NCBI RefSeq assembly: GCF_008124765.1
Contig: NZ_VNHS01000010.1
Span: forward strand, 186,001-250,000
Origin: Paenibacillus methanolicus
Lineage (GTDB): Bacteria; Bacillota; Bacilli; Paenibacillales; Paenibacillaceae
Reading direction: 5' to 3'
DNA: 64,000 nt
In this document: piece after piece, positions 17,026-25,437 of the stretch
How the letters are laid out: every line of letters begins with the position of its first letter
How positions within the stretch are numbered: position 1 is the stretch's first letter
The notes under the pieces: model-generated
The model's input: the letters and a program-made list of their open reading frames with translations, nothing else
The model's database searches: none
Told to the model about the DNA's origin: nothing
Position numbers and translations under genes: made by a program

Positions 17026-17071
17026 AAGAAGACCTCATCGCCCGCAAACGCGGGTGCTGAGGTCTTCTTCT
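17026..17071. terminator. Bidirectional intrinsic terminator
   Basis: AAGAAGACCTCA pairs with TGAGGTCTTCTT, with an inner CCCGC/GCGGG arm, between the peroxiredoxin and the convergent anti-sigma gene. Confidence 0.8.
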
Positions 17072-17177
17072 TGGCTAAGACGGCTCGCAAGAGCAGAGCG
17101 GCCTTCGCTTCGCTTCGGTGCGTTGCCTTAATCAGTGCCGCGCTTCGGGCCGTTTACGAATCTCACGCACTCTCTGC

Positions 17178-18155
17178 CTACTTCGCCTCTACGACGACGC
17201 TATCCAGCAGCCGTCCTCTCACATACGGCAGCAGCCGCCACTTTCCGGCTTCCGGCAGCTCAATCATCGTCGGGATATGGCGGTCCGCCCCGTTAATGGC
17301 CCCGGCCAGCGCGTTCGAGGAGAGGATCGGATTGGTTTTGAAGACGGTAATAAGCTCATCTGAACCCTCCTTCACGGCCTTCACCGTGAAGGAGCCGTTC
17401 AGCTCGTCGCGGCTCCCCCAGAAATGCCACATCGCTTTCTGCGCCTGTCCGGCCGTGAACGGTACGTCGAGAATCCCGACGCGGCGATCCACGCCGCGCA
17501 TCTCATAGGCGCCCGAAGCGAACAGCGGGCTGGGCGTCCAGGACGAATCGGGCATGTTCAGCATCAGCTGCCCGTATAGCCGGTCGTCCAGCAGCACGCG
17601 AATGCGCCATTCTCCCCCGAGCGGCAGGGCGAATCGGACCGCGTATCGCTCGAGTCCCTCGTAGCCGCTGCTCGGCCTCGAGATGGACGCCGAAGACAGC
17701 GTCTCCTCCTCGCCAGTCGCGACATGTTGCGCCTTAATCGTCAGCGTTCGCCTCATGAACGTCTCCAGCGGCGCCGTGAAGGAGAACAGGTAGCCTGCCG
17801 TTTCGCCCGCCCGCGCGTTCGGATCCGGAGAAAGCGTGAACAGCAGGCGGCCCTGCTCGTCATACGCTTCTCCCGCGGCGGCGACGGACGCCGATGAATT
17901 CCCCGCGCCGATGCCGCCGCGTTGGCCAGCGCCGCCTTCTCCGCTCCAGAACGGCCCGATGACCAGCAGCAGCGCGGCGGCCGCGGGCACGAGCAGACCG
18001 GCGGCGACCCACGTCCGAACGATCCGCGCCCGACTCCGTTTTCCGCCCCCGCCCGCCCGCGACATCACCTCTCGCTTCATCGCTTCCGTGAATCGTCCGT
18101 TCGCAAACGGCGGCTTCTCCATAGCCTTCGCCCATTGCGGCTTGTCGTCCCGCAT
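17178..18155 (-). CDS. Probable anti-sigma factor, DUF4871-like extracellular domain
   Basis: 325 residues. The N-terminal 45 residues are basic and cytoplasmic, one membrane segment follows (about 47-67: TWVAAGLLVPAAAALLLVIG), then a large extracellular domain. The latter contains GAYEMRGVDRRVGILDVPF and QKAMWHFWGSRDELNG, which resemble the DUF4871 family. It begins two bases after the ECF sigma gene, the usual place for a membrane anti-sigma factor. The N-terminal part lacks a clear zinc anti-sigma HxxxCxxC motif, so the sigma-binding role is inferred from position and topology. Confidence 0.65.
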   Translation of the reverse strand: MRDDKPQWAKAMEKPPFANGRFTEAMKREVMSRAGGGGKRSRARIVRTWVAAGLLVPAAAALLLVIGPFWSGEGGAGQRGGIGAGNSSASVAAAGEAYDEQGRLLFTLSPDPNARAGETAGYLFSFTAPLETFMRRTLTIKAQHVATGEEETLSSASISRPSSGYEGLERYAVRFALPLGGEWRIRVLLDDRLYGQLMLNMPDSSWTPSPLFASGAYEMRGVDRRVGILDVPFTAGQAQKAMWHFWGSRDELNGSFTVKAVKEGSDELITVFKTNPILSSNALAGAINGADRHIPTMIELPEAGKWRLLPYVRGRLLDSVVVEAK

Positions 18156-18157
18156 AA

Positions 18158-18715
18158 CTACGCCTCCTCTCCCTTGCCGTCCTCGGACAGCATTGCGTTC
18201 AGCTGTTTCTTCGCCCGGTGCGACCGCGACTTGACCGTGCCCTCCGAGATGCGGAGCAAGGCCGCGATCTCCCGCAGCGTCAACCCATAGTGATAATCCA
18301 GGACGAGCACCTCCCGGTATTTGCGCGGCAGCCGAAGGACGGCTTCCCAGAGCGCGTGGTTCTCCATCCCTTCGAGCGCATTCGCTTCGGCCGAAGGCGC
18401 CGCGTCCTTGCGGACGATCCGATCCGTCAGCGTGACCCGCCGAATGAAGGCGCTCTGGACGACATGCAGCGCTTTATTCCTCGTAATGGTCAGCAGCCAG
18501 CTCTTGACCGTGCAGCCGCCCCGGAAACCGTAAAGTCCGTTATACGCGGCGAGGAACACCTCCTGCGCCACGTCGTCCGCGGCCTCGGGACGCTTGGTCA
18601 GGAAGAAGGCGTAGTTCCAGACGTCGTTCCCGTAAGCGTCCATCATGTCGCGCAGCACCGGCGCCCGGTCATAGCCCGCGTCCAGATGCTTTAAGTACTC
18701 CCAACCTTCCGCCAA
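18158..18715 (-). CDS. ECF RNA polymerase sigma factor
   Basis: 185 residues from the favoured start. Region 2 is at WNYAFFLTKRPEAADDVAQEVF and region 4 at LPRKYREVLVLDYHYGLTLREIAALL, then EGTVKSRSHRAKKQL. The start is TTG at 18715 with AGAGGTG upstream; the frame stays open to 18790 but without a ribosome site. It is paired with the downstream anti-sigma gene. The regulon is unknown. I see no convincing autoregulatory promoter, though the long gap upstream could hold one. Confidence 0.88.
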   Translation of the reverse strand: MAEGWEYLKHLDAGYDRAPVLRDMMDAYGNDVWNYAFFLTKRPEAADDVAQEVFLAAYNGLYGFRGGCTVKSWLLTITRNKALHVVQSAFIRRVTLTDRIVRKDAAPSAEANALEGMENHALWEAVLRLPRKYREVLVLDYHYGLTLREIAALLRISEGTVKSRSHRAKKQLNAMLSEDGKGEEA

Positions 18716-19099
18716 TGCATTCACCTCTATCTTATAAGACCGGCGAACGGCCGGTTTGGTTCCCTTGCCCTCCCCAATCCGCGAAATCATTTGAAAAAAT
18801 TCCGAACAAAGTTGCGGAGCAAGAGAGGTGAGTCTGTAGAAGCGACAGCGGTCGCCTTTGCGAATGGATATCCCCCTCTTAGAGTACCTAAATCAAGATA
18901 TCCATGAGCAACAGCGATCGAAAGACCACCACTCTTGCGCAGCAATTCTTTGTTCAACTATTTTAAAAGAATTTATTCAAGATTTCGCGGAAGATATTCG
19001 ATTCAGCCATTTCCCTCCGTCCTCTATGATGTTCATAGGCGCCGGAACACAAGAGAAGCCGGCGCGAACTCAAGAGAATTTCGAGGAGGGTTTGCATCA
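18716..19099. other. Intergenic region between divergent sigma and sugar importer genes
   Basis: 384 bases. A small GCGAC-AGCG-GTCGC palindrome lies at 18842-18855 and AT-rich sequence at 18955-19000 may hold the importer promoter. I see no catabolite-responsive element matching the consensus and no RNA gene. Confidence 0.4.
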
Positions 19100-20479
19100 A
19101 TGGTACTTAAAAACAAACTCGCAATGGGGATCGCCGCGACGATGCTGGTACTGCCGCTCGCAGCATGCGGATCGAACAACGAAACAACGAACAACCAACC
19201 GGCGAACAACGCCGAAACGAAAACGAATGAAGGCGCGAACAACGCCGCGAACACGGGCGGCGAGACGGCGGACGCCGGCACGAAGCTGACGGGCGACTTC
19301 GAAATTCAATACTTCGTCGGCGGTTACGGCGACGCCTGGTGGAAGAAAGTCATTGCCGACTTCCAAGCCGCGAACCCGGAACTCAACATCAAGGCGCTCG
19401 GCGGACCAAAAATCAACGAGCAGAACAAACCGCGCTGGATCGCGGGCACGCCGCCGGATTTCGTCTACATCGACGGACCGGAGCTCAACGACCGCCAGCT
19501 CGTGGAAGACGGCCAACTTGAAGACCTGACCGAGTGGATCCAAACCGCGACGAACGTCGACGGCGACAAAATCATCGACATCCTGGCGCAAGCGCCGCAG
19601 CAGTACGACAGCAAAATTTACAACATCCCGCTCGTGCTCAACTCGTGGGGTATTTTCTGGGATAAAGCGCTCTTCGCCGAGAAGGGCTGGACGGAGCCGA
19701 CCGATTACCAATCGTTCCTCGACGTCAGCGAGAAAATCAAAGCGGCGGGCATCACGCCATTCATCCATACCGGCAAATATCCGTACTACATCAACGGCGC
19801 GTTCCTGTTCCCGGCGATCGTCTCCGCGAACAACAACGACTACACGGTGCTGCAAGACATGGCGGCGAACAAGGTCGAAGCGTACGAAAGCCCGGCCGTC
19901 ATGACGGCGCTGAACAAAATCGTCGAGCTGCGCGACAAAGGCTTCATCGACAAAGGTTCGGTCCAAATCAACCACACCGATTCCCAAATGCTCTTCCTGC
20001 AGCATAAGGACGCATTCATCGCGAACGGCCTGTGGCTGCCGAACGAAATGTCCAAAGACGTGCCGCAAGGCTTCCAATTCGGCTTCATCCCGTCCGTCGG
20101 TCAAGACAACGGCGGCAAAATCGTAGCGAACACGTCGACGGCGACGGTAGCGATCGCCAAGAACGCGAAAAACAAAGACGCCGCGAAAGCGTTCCTGCAA
20201 TTCATCTTCTCCAAAGCGCAAGCGTCCCAATGGGCAGAACTGTCCGGCGCGCCTTCGAACATCAAAGGCGACATCAGCGCATCCAACGCGCCTTCCCATG
20301 TTAAAGACGCGGCGAAATACCTGACCGACGCGAACACGGTCGTCATCCCGACGATCACGTACAACGCCGACGTCGACAAAGCGATGCAAGACGCTTCCGC
20401 GGCGCTCGCGGCCGGCACGATCGAGCCAGCCGACTGGGTGAAACGCGTCACGGACGCCGTGAAGAAAGCAGCGAAATAA
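19100..20479 (+). CDS. Carbohydrate ABC transporter solute-binding lipoprotein
   Basis: 459 residues. The lipoprotein signal ends in LPLAAC (Cys at about residue 20) and is followed by a long Asn/Thr/Ala-rich linker. Then comes a family-1 solute-binding fold (FEIQYFVGGYGDAWWKKVIADF, TPPDFVYIDGPELNDRQLVEDGQ, NGLWLPNEMSKDVPQGFQFG). The ATG at 19100 follows GAGGAGGG; the frame from 18935 is rejected. Codon use is more biased than in neighbours, as expected for an abundant protein. It is followed by a stem-loop and two permease genes. Confidence 0.9.
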   Translation: MVLKNKLAMGIAATMLVLPLAACGSNNETTNNQPANNAETKTNEGANNAANTGGETADAGTKLTGDFEIQYFVGGYGDAWWKKVIADFQAANPELNIKALGGPKINEQNKPRWIAGTPPDFVYIDGPELNDRQLVEDGQLEDLTEWIQTATNVDGDKIIDILAQAPQQYDSKIYNIPLVLNSWGIFWDKALFAEKGWTEPTDYQSFLDVSEKIKAAGITPFIHTGKYPYYINGAFLFPAIVSANNNDYTVLQDMAANKVEAYESPAVMTALNKIVELRDKGFIDKGSVQINHTDSQMLFLQHKDAFIANGLWLPNEMSKDVPQGFQFGFIPSVGQDNGGKIVANTSTATVAIAKNAKNKDAAKAFLQFIFSKAQASQWAELSGAPSNIKGDISASNAPSHVKDAAKYLTDANTVVIPTITYNADVDKAMQDASAALAAGTIEPADWVKRVTDAVKKAAK

Positions 20480-20501
20480 TCGGTTCATCTTAGGCACAAG
20501 C

Positions 20502-20532
20502 GGAGGATGGCGCGGGCGACCGGCCATCCTCC
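20502..20532 (+). terminator. Stem-loop between binding-protein and permease genes
   Basis: GGAGGATGGC pairs with GCCATCCTCC around an 11-base loop, with no T-run. This is typical of mRNA-stabilising or partial-termination structures that keep the binding protein in excess over the permeases. Confidence 0.6.
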
Positions 20533-20560
20533 GAATTTACATGAAAGGAAGGTGAACGTT

Positions 20561-21463
20561 ATGAACTCAGGATCAGCCAAGCTGCAACGGACGGTGTTTA
20601 TCGCCTCCTTCATCGTGCCTACGCTCCTGTTCTTCAGCGTGTTCACGATTTACCCGACGATCAAGGCGCTCTACTTCTCGTTCTTCGACTGGTCCGGCAT
20701 GTCCCAAACGAAAGACTTTATCGGCTTCGACAACTACATCGAGATGTTCAAAGATCCGATCATCTGGCGCGCGATCGGCAACGACTACTTCCTGGTTCTC
20801 GGCAAAATCATCGGCATCATGGCGCTGGCGACGTTCTTCGCGGTCGCGCTGACGCGCTTCAACTTCAAGCTGGCGGGCTTCTTCCGTTCGATCTTCTTCA
20901 TCCCGAACGTCATCTCGGTCGTCGTCATCGGCGTCCTGTGGAACTTTATCTACAACCCGCAAATCGGCTTCCTGAACTCCTTCTTGTCCCTATTTACGAA
21001 AGATCAGGTGACGATCACGTGGCTCGGCTTCGCGGATCATACGATCTGGATGCTCTTGCCGCCGGCCATCTGGGCCGGTATCGGCTTCTACATGCTGCTG
21101 TTGATCGCCGCCATTCAAAATATTCCGGAATCCTACTATGAGGCCGCAAGCCTCGAAGGCTCTGGTCAATGGCGCCAATTCTGGACGATCACGCTTCCGC
21201 TCATTTGGGAGCAAATGAAGGTATCCATCCTGAACATCATGATGACGACGCTGAACGGCTCGTTCGTTATCGTCTGGATCATGACCGAGGGCGGTCCGGA
21301 CAATTCCACGCAGGTTATGGGCACGTATTTGTACCAAATGGCGTTCCGTCAATACCACTTCGGCTTTGCATCCGCGATCGGCGTGCTTATCCTCGTGTTG
21401 TCGCTCTTGACGACCGTCGTCCTGCAGCGCCTGATGCGCCAGGAAACCGTCGAGCTCGGCTAG
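20561..21463 (+). CDS. Sugar ABC transporter permease (MalF/MsmF type)
   Basis: 300 residues with six predicted membrane segments. The first is at about 12-34, ending TIYPTIKALYFSFFDWSG. The cytoplasmic EAA loop is YYEAASLEGSGQWRQFWTI then LPLIW, where the ATPase docks. The ATG at 20561 follows GGAAGGTG. It belongs to a three-gene importer operon that lacks its own ATPase, so it likely uses a shared MsmX-like ATPase. Confidence 0.92.
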   Translation: MNSGSAKLQRTVFIASFIVPTLLFFSVFTIYPTIKALYFSFFDWSGMSQTKDFIGFDNYIEMFKDPIIWRAIGNDYFLVLGKIIGIMALATFFAVALTRFNFKLAGFFRSIFFIPNVISVVVIGVLWNFIYNPQIGFLNSFLSLFTKDQVTITWLGFADHTIWMLLPPAIWAGIGFYMLLLIAAIQNIPESYYEAASLEGSGQWRQFWTITLPLIWEQMKVSILNIMMTTLNGSFVIVWIMTEGGPDNSTQVMGTYLYQMAFRQYHFGFASAIGVLILVLSLLTTVVLQRLMRQETVELG

Positions 21464-21486
21464 ATTTGGATTAGGAGGAGACCTAC

Positions 21487-22332
21487 ATGAATCAGGGGAT
21501 CAAAAACCCGATCGCCAAAATCATCTTTCTCGCGATTCTGCTCCTATGGAGCGTGTCCGTTATTTATCCGCTCATCTGGACGCTGCTGGACTCGCTAAAG
21601 GACAACCAGCAGTTCTTCTTCAACAAGCCGTGGGCGCTTCCGAACTTCCCGCTGCTGTGGGAGAACTACTCCTACGTGTGGGAGAAGTACCACTTCGATA
21701 AGTATTTCGTGAACTCGCTGCTCGTCACGGGCGGCGCTACGCTGCTCGGCCTGCTGCTGGCCGCGATGACCGCTTACGTGCTCGCCCGCTTCAAGTTCAA
21801 GGGCAGCGGCGCGATCTACGGCCTGTATATCTCGTCGATGATGGTGCCGTTCATCCTGGCGCTCATCCCGCTGTTCTTCCTGCTCAACTCGCTGCACCTG
21901 ACGAACACGAAGATCGGCCTCATTCTGGTGTACACGTCCAGCGTGCTCGCCTTCGGCATTTTCGTCCTCGTCGGCTTCTTCAAAGGATTGCCGAAAGAAC
22001 TCGAGGAAGCCGCGAACATCGACGGCGCAGGTTATTACGGCACGTTCTTCCGCGTCATGCTCCCGCTCTCGCAGCCGGGTCTGATCGCGGTGGGCATCAT
22101 CAACGTATTGAACATTTGGAACGAATATATCGTCGGTACCGTACTCGTGTCCGATCCCGAGCAATACACGCTGCCGATCGAGATCGGCGTCATGCAAGCC
22201 GAGATGCAGTACCGCACGGAATGGGGTCCGCTGTTCGCGGCGCTCATGTTCACGATCGTTCCGGTGCTCATCCTCTACATCATCTTCCAGCGCCAAATCG
22301 CCAGCGGCATCACGGCGGGCGCGGTCAAGTAA
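21487..22332 (+). CDS. Sugar ABC transporter permease (MalG/MsmG type)
   Basis: 281 residues with six membrane segments. The EAA loop is LPKELEEAANIDGAGYYGTF, followed by FRVMLPLSQPG. AGGAGGAG precedes the ATG. It ends the importer operon; a strong terminator follows. The substrate cannot be told from sequence alone, although the SBP fold indicates an oligosaccharide or sugar derivative. Confidence 0.92.
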   Translation: MNQGIKNPIAKIIFLAILLLWSVSVIYPLIWTLLDSLKDNQQFFFNKPWALPNFPLLWENYSYVWEKYHFDKYFVNSLLVTGGATLLGLLLAAMTAYVLARFKFKGSGAIYGLYISSMMVPFILALIPLFFLLNSLHLTNTKIGLILVYTSSVLAFGIFVLVGFFKGLPKELEEAANIDGAGYYGTFFRVMLPLSQPGLIAVGIINVLNIWNEYIVGTVLVSDPEQYTLPIEIGVMQAEMQYRTEWGPLFAALMFTIVPVLILYIIFQRQIASGITAGAVK

Positions 22333-22352
22333 GCCGCCTGTCAAGGCGACCT

Positions 22353-22393
22353 AACCTTAGCTTGGGCTGCCGCCCGGCTAAGGTTATCTTTTT
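22353..22393 (+). terminator. Intrinsic terminator of the sugar importer operon
   Basis: AACCTTAGC pairs with GCTAAGGTT around a GC-rich loop, followed by ATCTTTTT. Confidence 0.85.
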
Positions 22394-22399
22394 GTCCGC

Positions 22400-22449
22400 A
22401 ATGAAACGGCTAGCGCCGTCCTGTAACGGCGTAGGGCGGCGGTTCATTC
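22400..22449 (+). repeat. Partial copy C of the GAAACGGCT repeat (first hairpin only)
   Basis: AATGAAACGGCTAGCGCCGT opens a hairpin that closes with CGGCGGTTCATT. The opening matches hairpin 1 of copies A and B, but the AT-rich second hairpin is missing. It lies directly after the importer terminator. Confidence 0.6.
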
Positions 22450-22563
22450 CATCGGATGAATTTCCCCCTCCGGGGCGGTTGTATGCCCGCCTTGGTCTGG
22501 AGTACGTTAAAAATGCCATAATTTGTTACATTGGCCAATTCGACGCAAAGGAAGTTATGCCTC

Positions 22564-23766
22564 GTGTCTACCGACATACGCAAGCTGCTCGTCATGAACT
22601 CGGTCAGCTCCGTCATCGCCATCTATATCGGCATTTACGTCAATCTGTATCTATGGGAAGACGGACAGCGGATCGCCGACGTTTCCTTCTACAACATGGT
22701 CATGTTCATCGGCTGGGGCCTCGCCTTCTGGATCGCAGCCAAGCTGTTGACCCGCTTCTCGGTCCGGCTGCTCTACAGCTGCGCCGCCGGGTTCGGCGGA
22801 ATCGCCTTCACGTATCTCATGACCGTCACCCTCGACAACCGCCTGCTCTGGATCGCGCTGCTGGGTCTCCCCGTAGGCGCCATGTTCGGCTTCACGTCGG
22901 CCGCCCAGAACCTCGGCATGTCGCTGCAGGGCAAGGCGAGCGAATTCTCGAGCTATTTCGCGGCCGTCAGCATTATCGGCCAAGTGCTGTCGGTGGCGGT
23001 GCCGATCGCCTCTGCCAAGGTCATCGACTGGAGCGGTTACGGCGGCTCGTTCGTCCTCATGCTAGTCGCCCTCGGCGTCATGCTCGTCTTCTCGCTGCGG
23101 ATGCCGCCGATCCGCATGCCGAAGTTGTCCGATACGAAGGAGCAGGCGGAGCTGGGTCGCTTCCGATTCCGCGCCGCGTTCAATTTCCCGGGCGCCAAGT
23201 GGATGCTGCTCTCCCTGCTCGCCGGCGGCGTATTCCTCCAGTTCCAGAACCTGTTCACGCTGCTCTTCACGTTCTCCGTGACGCAGAACAAGCTGTGGAT
23301 CGCGCTGCTGAACGTGACGTATACGCTCGTGTCGCTGCTCGGCCTCTGGCTGTACCGCCGCATCCGGATCAACGAATCGCGCTGGCTCTGGATCGGGACG
23401 TTGCTGCTCGCGGCGGGCTTCATCGTCGTCATGTTCCCGTATAAGGGAACGATGATCGCCTCCAACCTGCTGACGGCGATCGGCATGTTCTACTTCAACA
23501 CCGTCTGGACGTCGCAGCAGTTCCGCTGCATCCAGCCGCTCGGCGCCGCCCAGCGGGCTTCCTTCCTCGTCTGGCGCGAGACGCTGCTCATCGTCACGCG
23601 CTGCTTGCTGCTGACGCTCACCTTCTCGCTGACCGAGCTGCGGGGCGCCCTGTTCATCTCGCTCATCGTCGTCACGCTCGTCTGCCTGCTGGCGATGCCG
23701 TTGTTCCAGCTGCGCGCCCTTCGCCAGAGCGGGACGCGCGCGGAGGCCGTGGAAGCGTCGGCGTAA
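22564..23766 (+). CDS. MFS transporter
   Basis: 400 residues with about 11-12 membrane segments over the whole length (for example VSFYNMVMFIGWGLAFWIAA, LLSLLAGGVFLQF, LWIGTLLLAAGFIVVMF). There are no soluble domains. The start is GTG at 22564 after AAAGGAAG; TTG at 22531 is a less likely alternative. Being after a sugar importer suggests sugar efflux or exchange, but a terminator and a repeat separate them, so this is weak. The substrate is unknown. Confidence 0.8.
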   Translation: MSTDIRKLLVMNSVSSVIAIYIGIYVNLYLWEDGQRIADVSFYNMVMFIGWGLAFWIAAKLLTRFSVRLLYSCAAGFGGIAFTYLMTVTLDNRLLWIALLGLPVGAMFGFTSAAQNLGMSLQGKASEFSSYFAAVSIIGQVLSVAVPIASAKVIDWSGYGGSFVLMLVALGVMLVFSLRMPPIRMPKLSDTKEQAELGRFRFRAAFNFPGAKWMLLSLLAGGVFLQFQNLFTLLFTFSVTQNKLWIALLNVTYTLVSLLGLWLYRRIRINESRWLWIGTLLLAAGFIVVMFPYKGTMIASNLLTAIGMFYFNTVWTSQQFRCIQPLGAAQRASFLVWRETLLIVTRCLLLTLTFSLTELRGALFISLIVVTLVCLLAMPLFQLRALRQSGTRAEAVEASA

Positions 23767-23782
23767 GCTGCACTGCATAAAC

Positions 23783-23826
23783 AAAAGGCCGTTCGGGGCT
23801 TGAACTCCCCGAGACGGCCTTTTTGC
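23783..23826 (+). terminator. Intrinsic terminator of the MFS gene
   Basis: AAAAGGCCGT pairs with ACGGCCTTTT, with inner CGGGG/CCCCG. It may also serve the convergent lipoprotein gene. Confidence 0.85.
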
Positions 23827-23869
23827 AACGCGGCTTGACGAGAGTTCGACTCTCTCGCACGCTCGCCGA

Positions 23870-24685
23870 TTACCGCTTCGCGGACGGCTCGACCTCGACT
23901 TTGAACACGTAGCTCGCGCTTCCTTGCGGCCATTTGGCCTGCACAATATACAGATGCTCGCCGGCGCCCGCCGCCAAACGGAAATAAGACCCGTCGTATT
24001 TCAAGCTCTCATTCGGGCGCTCCTCGTCAGGGAACGAGACCATAACGCTCACTTCGTCCGGCTCCGTTCCGAATGCCAGCCGAACGTTCTCGCCGCTCGT
24101 GCCCAGCACGTGGAACTTCTGCTTCTCCGCCAATTCTTCGTTAGACGGTACGTCCGCGCATGCATCCTTCCAACAATACCCGCCGAGCGAAGCCGCGAAA
24201 ATTCGATCGCCGACGACCACGCGCAGCTCGGGCGGCAGCGGGCCGACTGCGTCCCCATCCTTCTCCCGTTCTAGAGGCGCCGCGTTCCGGAACAGTTCCG
24301 ACAGTATCGCCTTGGCCGCGTCCGTCAGCTTGTAGTGGCCCGAGTACGTCTCCTTCGTCGCCAAGCCGGGCTCGTCGCCCTTGAGCCAGAACGAGAAGAC
24401 GTGTAACGCATCGTCTTCCATCCGCACCGTCGCCGCGAAATCCGGCGGCCTGATATCGAATATAGCCGAGTCGTATTCGGCATCGTTCATCGCTTCTACG
24501 AACGACTGGAACGTCTTGGGATCGTCGATCCGCCGCCCCGGTCCGTCCTGCTCCTGAGCGGTAATCGACGCGATGCGAGCGGCTTCTACCTGCTCGAGTC
24601 CAGGCAGCGCCGCGCTCCCCGACTGCCGACAACCGATCAGCCAAATTAGCAAGAAGCTCACGCCTAAGGCGCGCAATCGTTTCAT
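23870..24685 (-). CDS. Uncharacterised lipoprotein
   Basis: 271 residues from ATG 24685, which is preceded by GGAGGGG; the frame reaches 24859 but without a ribosome site. A lipoprotein signal (FLLIWLIGC) places the lipid Cys at about residue 19. The mature part is acidic and mixed alpha/beta, with two extra Cys (GGYCWKDACAD) that may form a disulphide outside the cell. I do not recognise a family. It follows DinB by 95 bases on the same strand. Confidence 0.7.
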   Translation of the reverse strand: MKRLRALGVSFLLIWLIGCRQSGSAALPGLEQVEAARIASITAQEQDGPGRRIDDPKTFQSFVEAMNDAEYDSAIFDIRPPDFAATVRMEDDALHVFSFWLKGDEPGLATKETYSGHYKLTDAAKAILSELFRNAAPLEREKDGDAVGPLPPELRVVVGDRIFAASLGGYCWKDACADVPSNEELAEKQKFHVLGTSGENVRLAFGTEPDEVSVMVSFPDEERPNESLKYDGSYFRLAAGAGEHLYIVQAKWPQGSASYVFKVEVEPSAKR

Positions 24686-24780
24686 TCGCGTCCAGCCCCT
24701 CCGTAAATATGTACTATCTACGACTGCACGGGACGACGAAAGGTTGCACAGCATCGAAAACTTCCCCGGCTCTGCGGGGT

Positions 24781-25278
24781 CTACAGCCCCAGCCGCTCTT
24801 CCAGCTCGCGCTTCTGTCTTAAATGGTGGCGGAAGTGCATGCCGATCAGCGCATGCCACTCGCGCGCGTTCAGCCAGCCGAAGCCGCCATGCTCGACTTT
24901 GGCATTCGCGTTCGCCGCGGCCGCCCTCACTTCCAGCTCCCGCATCCGGCTCATGACCTGCCGAAGCCGCTCCTCGAGGCCATCGATGCTGTCCGGGTTG
25001 TCAGCCTGGTTCATGTCTTCGGGCAGTTCGATCTTAACGGGCGGGAATCCGCCGATTCGGAACGCGTCCTCGCCCGCGGCCGTCTTGCCGAGCGGCTGCT
25101 CCGTCTCCGCCTCCGCGCAAGCTTCCACGTGATCCATATACTCGTGCGCGACCGCGATAAGATGATCGTACATTTGGCCGAGCGACCATACGCCCGCCTC
25201 CGGAATCTTCCTCAGCTGCTCCAGCGTGTAACGCCGCAATTGTCTCCGGTATTCTTCGATCAGCCGATATTCGCTCAT
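24781..25278 (-). CDS. DinB-family protein
   Basis: 165 residues, a four-helix bundle of the DinB/YfiT type. The three His that usually bind one metal are suggested in QMYDHLIAVAHEY (about His 39) and WHALIGMHFRHHLRQK near the C-terminus. DinB proteins are typically metal-dependent thiol transferases or have unknown roles. GAGGAG precedes the ATG by the usual distance. Its link to the neighbouring lipoprotein and chemoreceptor is not clear. Confidence 0.8.
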   Translation of the reverse strand: MSEYRLIEEYRRQLRRYTLEQLRKIPEAGVWSLGQMYDHLIAVAHEYMDHVEACAEAETEQPLGKTAAGEDAFRIGGFPPVKIELPEDMNQADNPDSIDGLEERLRQVMSRMRELEVRAAAANANAKVEHGGFGWLNAREWHALIGMHFRHHLRQKRELEERLGL

Positions 25279-25390
25279 GCCGTATCGCTCCTCTCTTCTC
25301 TGCCGTCTCCGCTACCATGCTACCATATCCGGTCTCGGCGGATTTCTTCCGAATTGCTCCTTTGGATGGCGGCGTCGGGAGCCAAAAGAG

Positions 25391-25437
25391 AGGACTCGCC
25401 TCCCCGGCTGTCAAGCAAACCGGTTCAGCGAGTCCTG
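25391..25437 (-). terminator. Terminator overlapping the end of the chemoreceptor gene
   Basis: On the minus strand GGACTCGC, inside the last codons of the chemoreceptor, pairs with GCGAGTCC past the stop, then TCTCTTTT. An inner ACCGG/CCGGG arm extends the structure. Confidence 0.6.
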
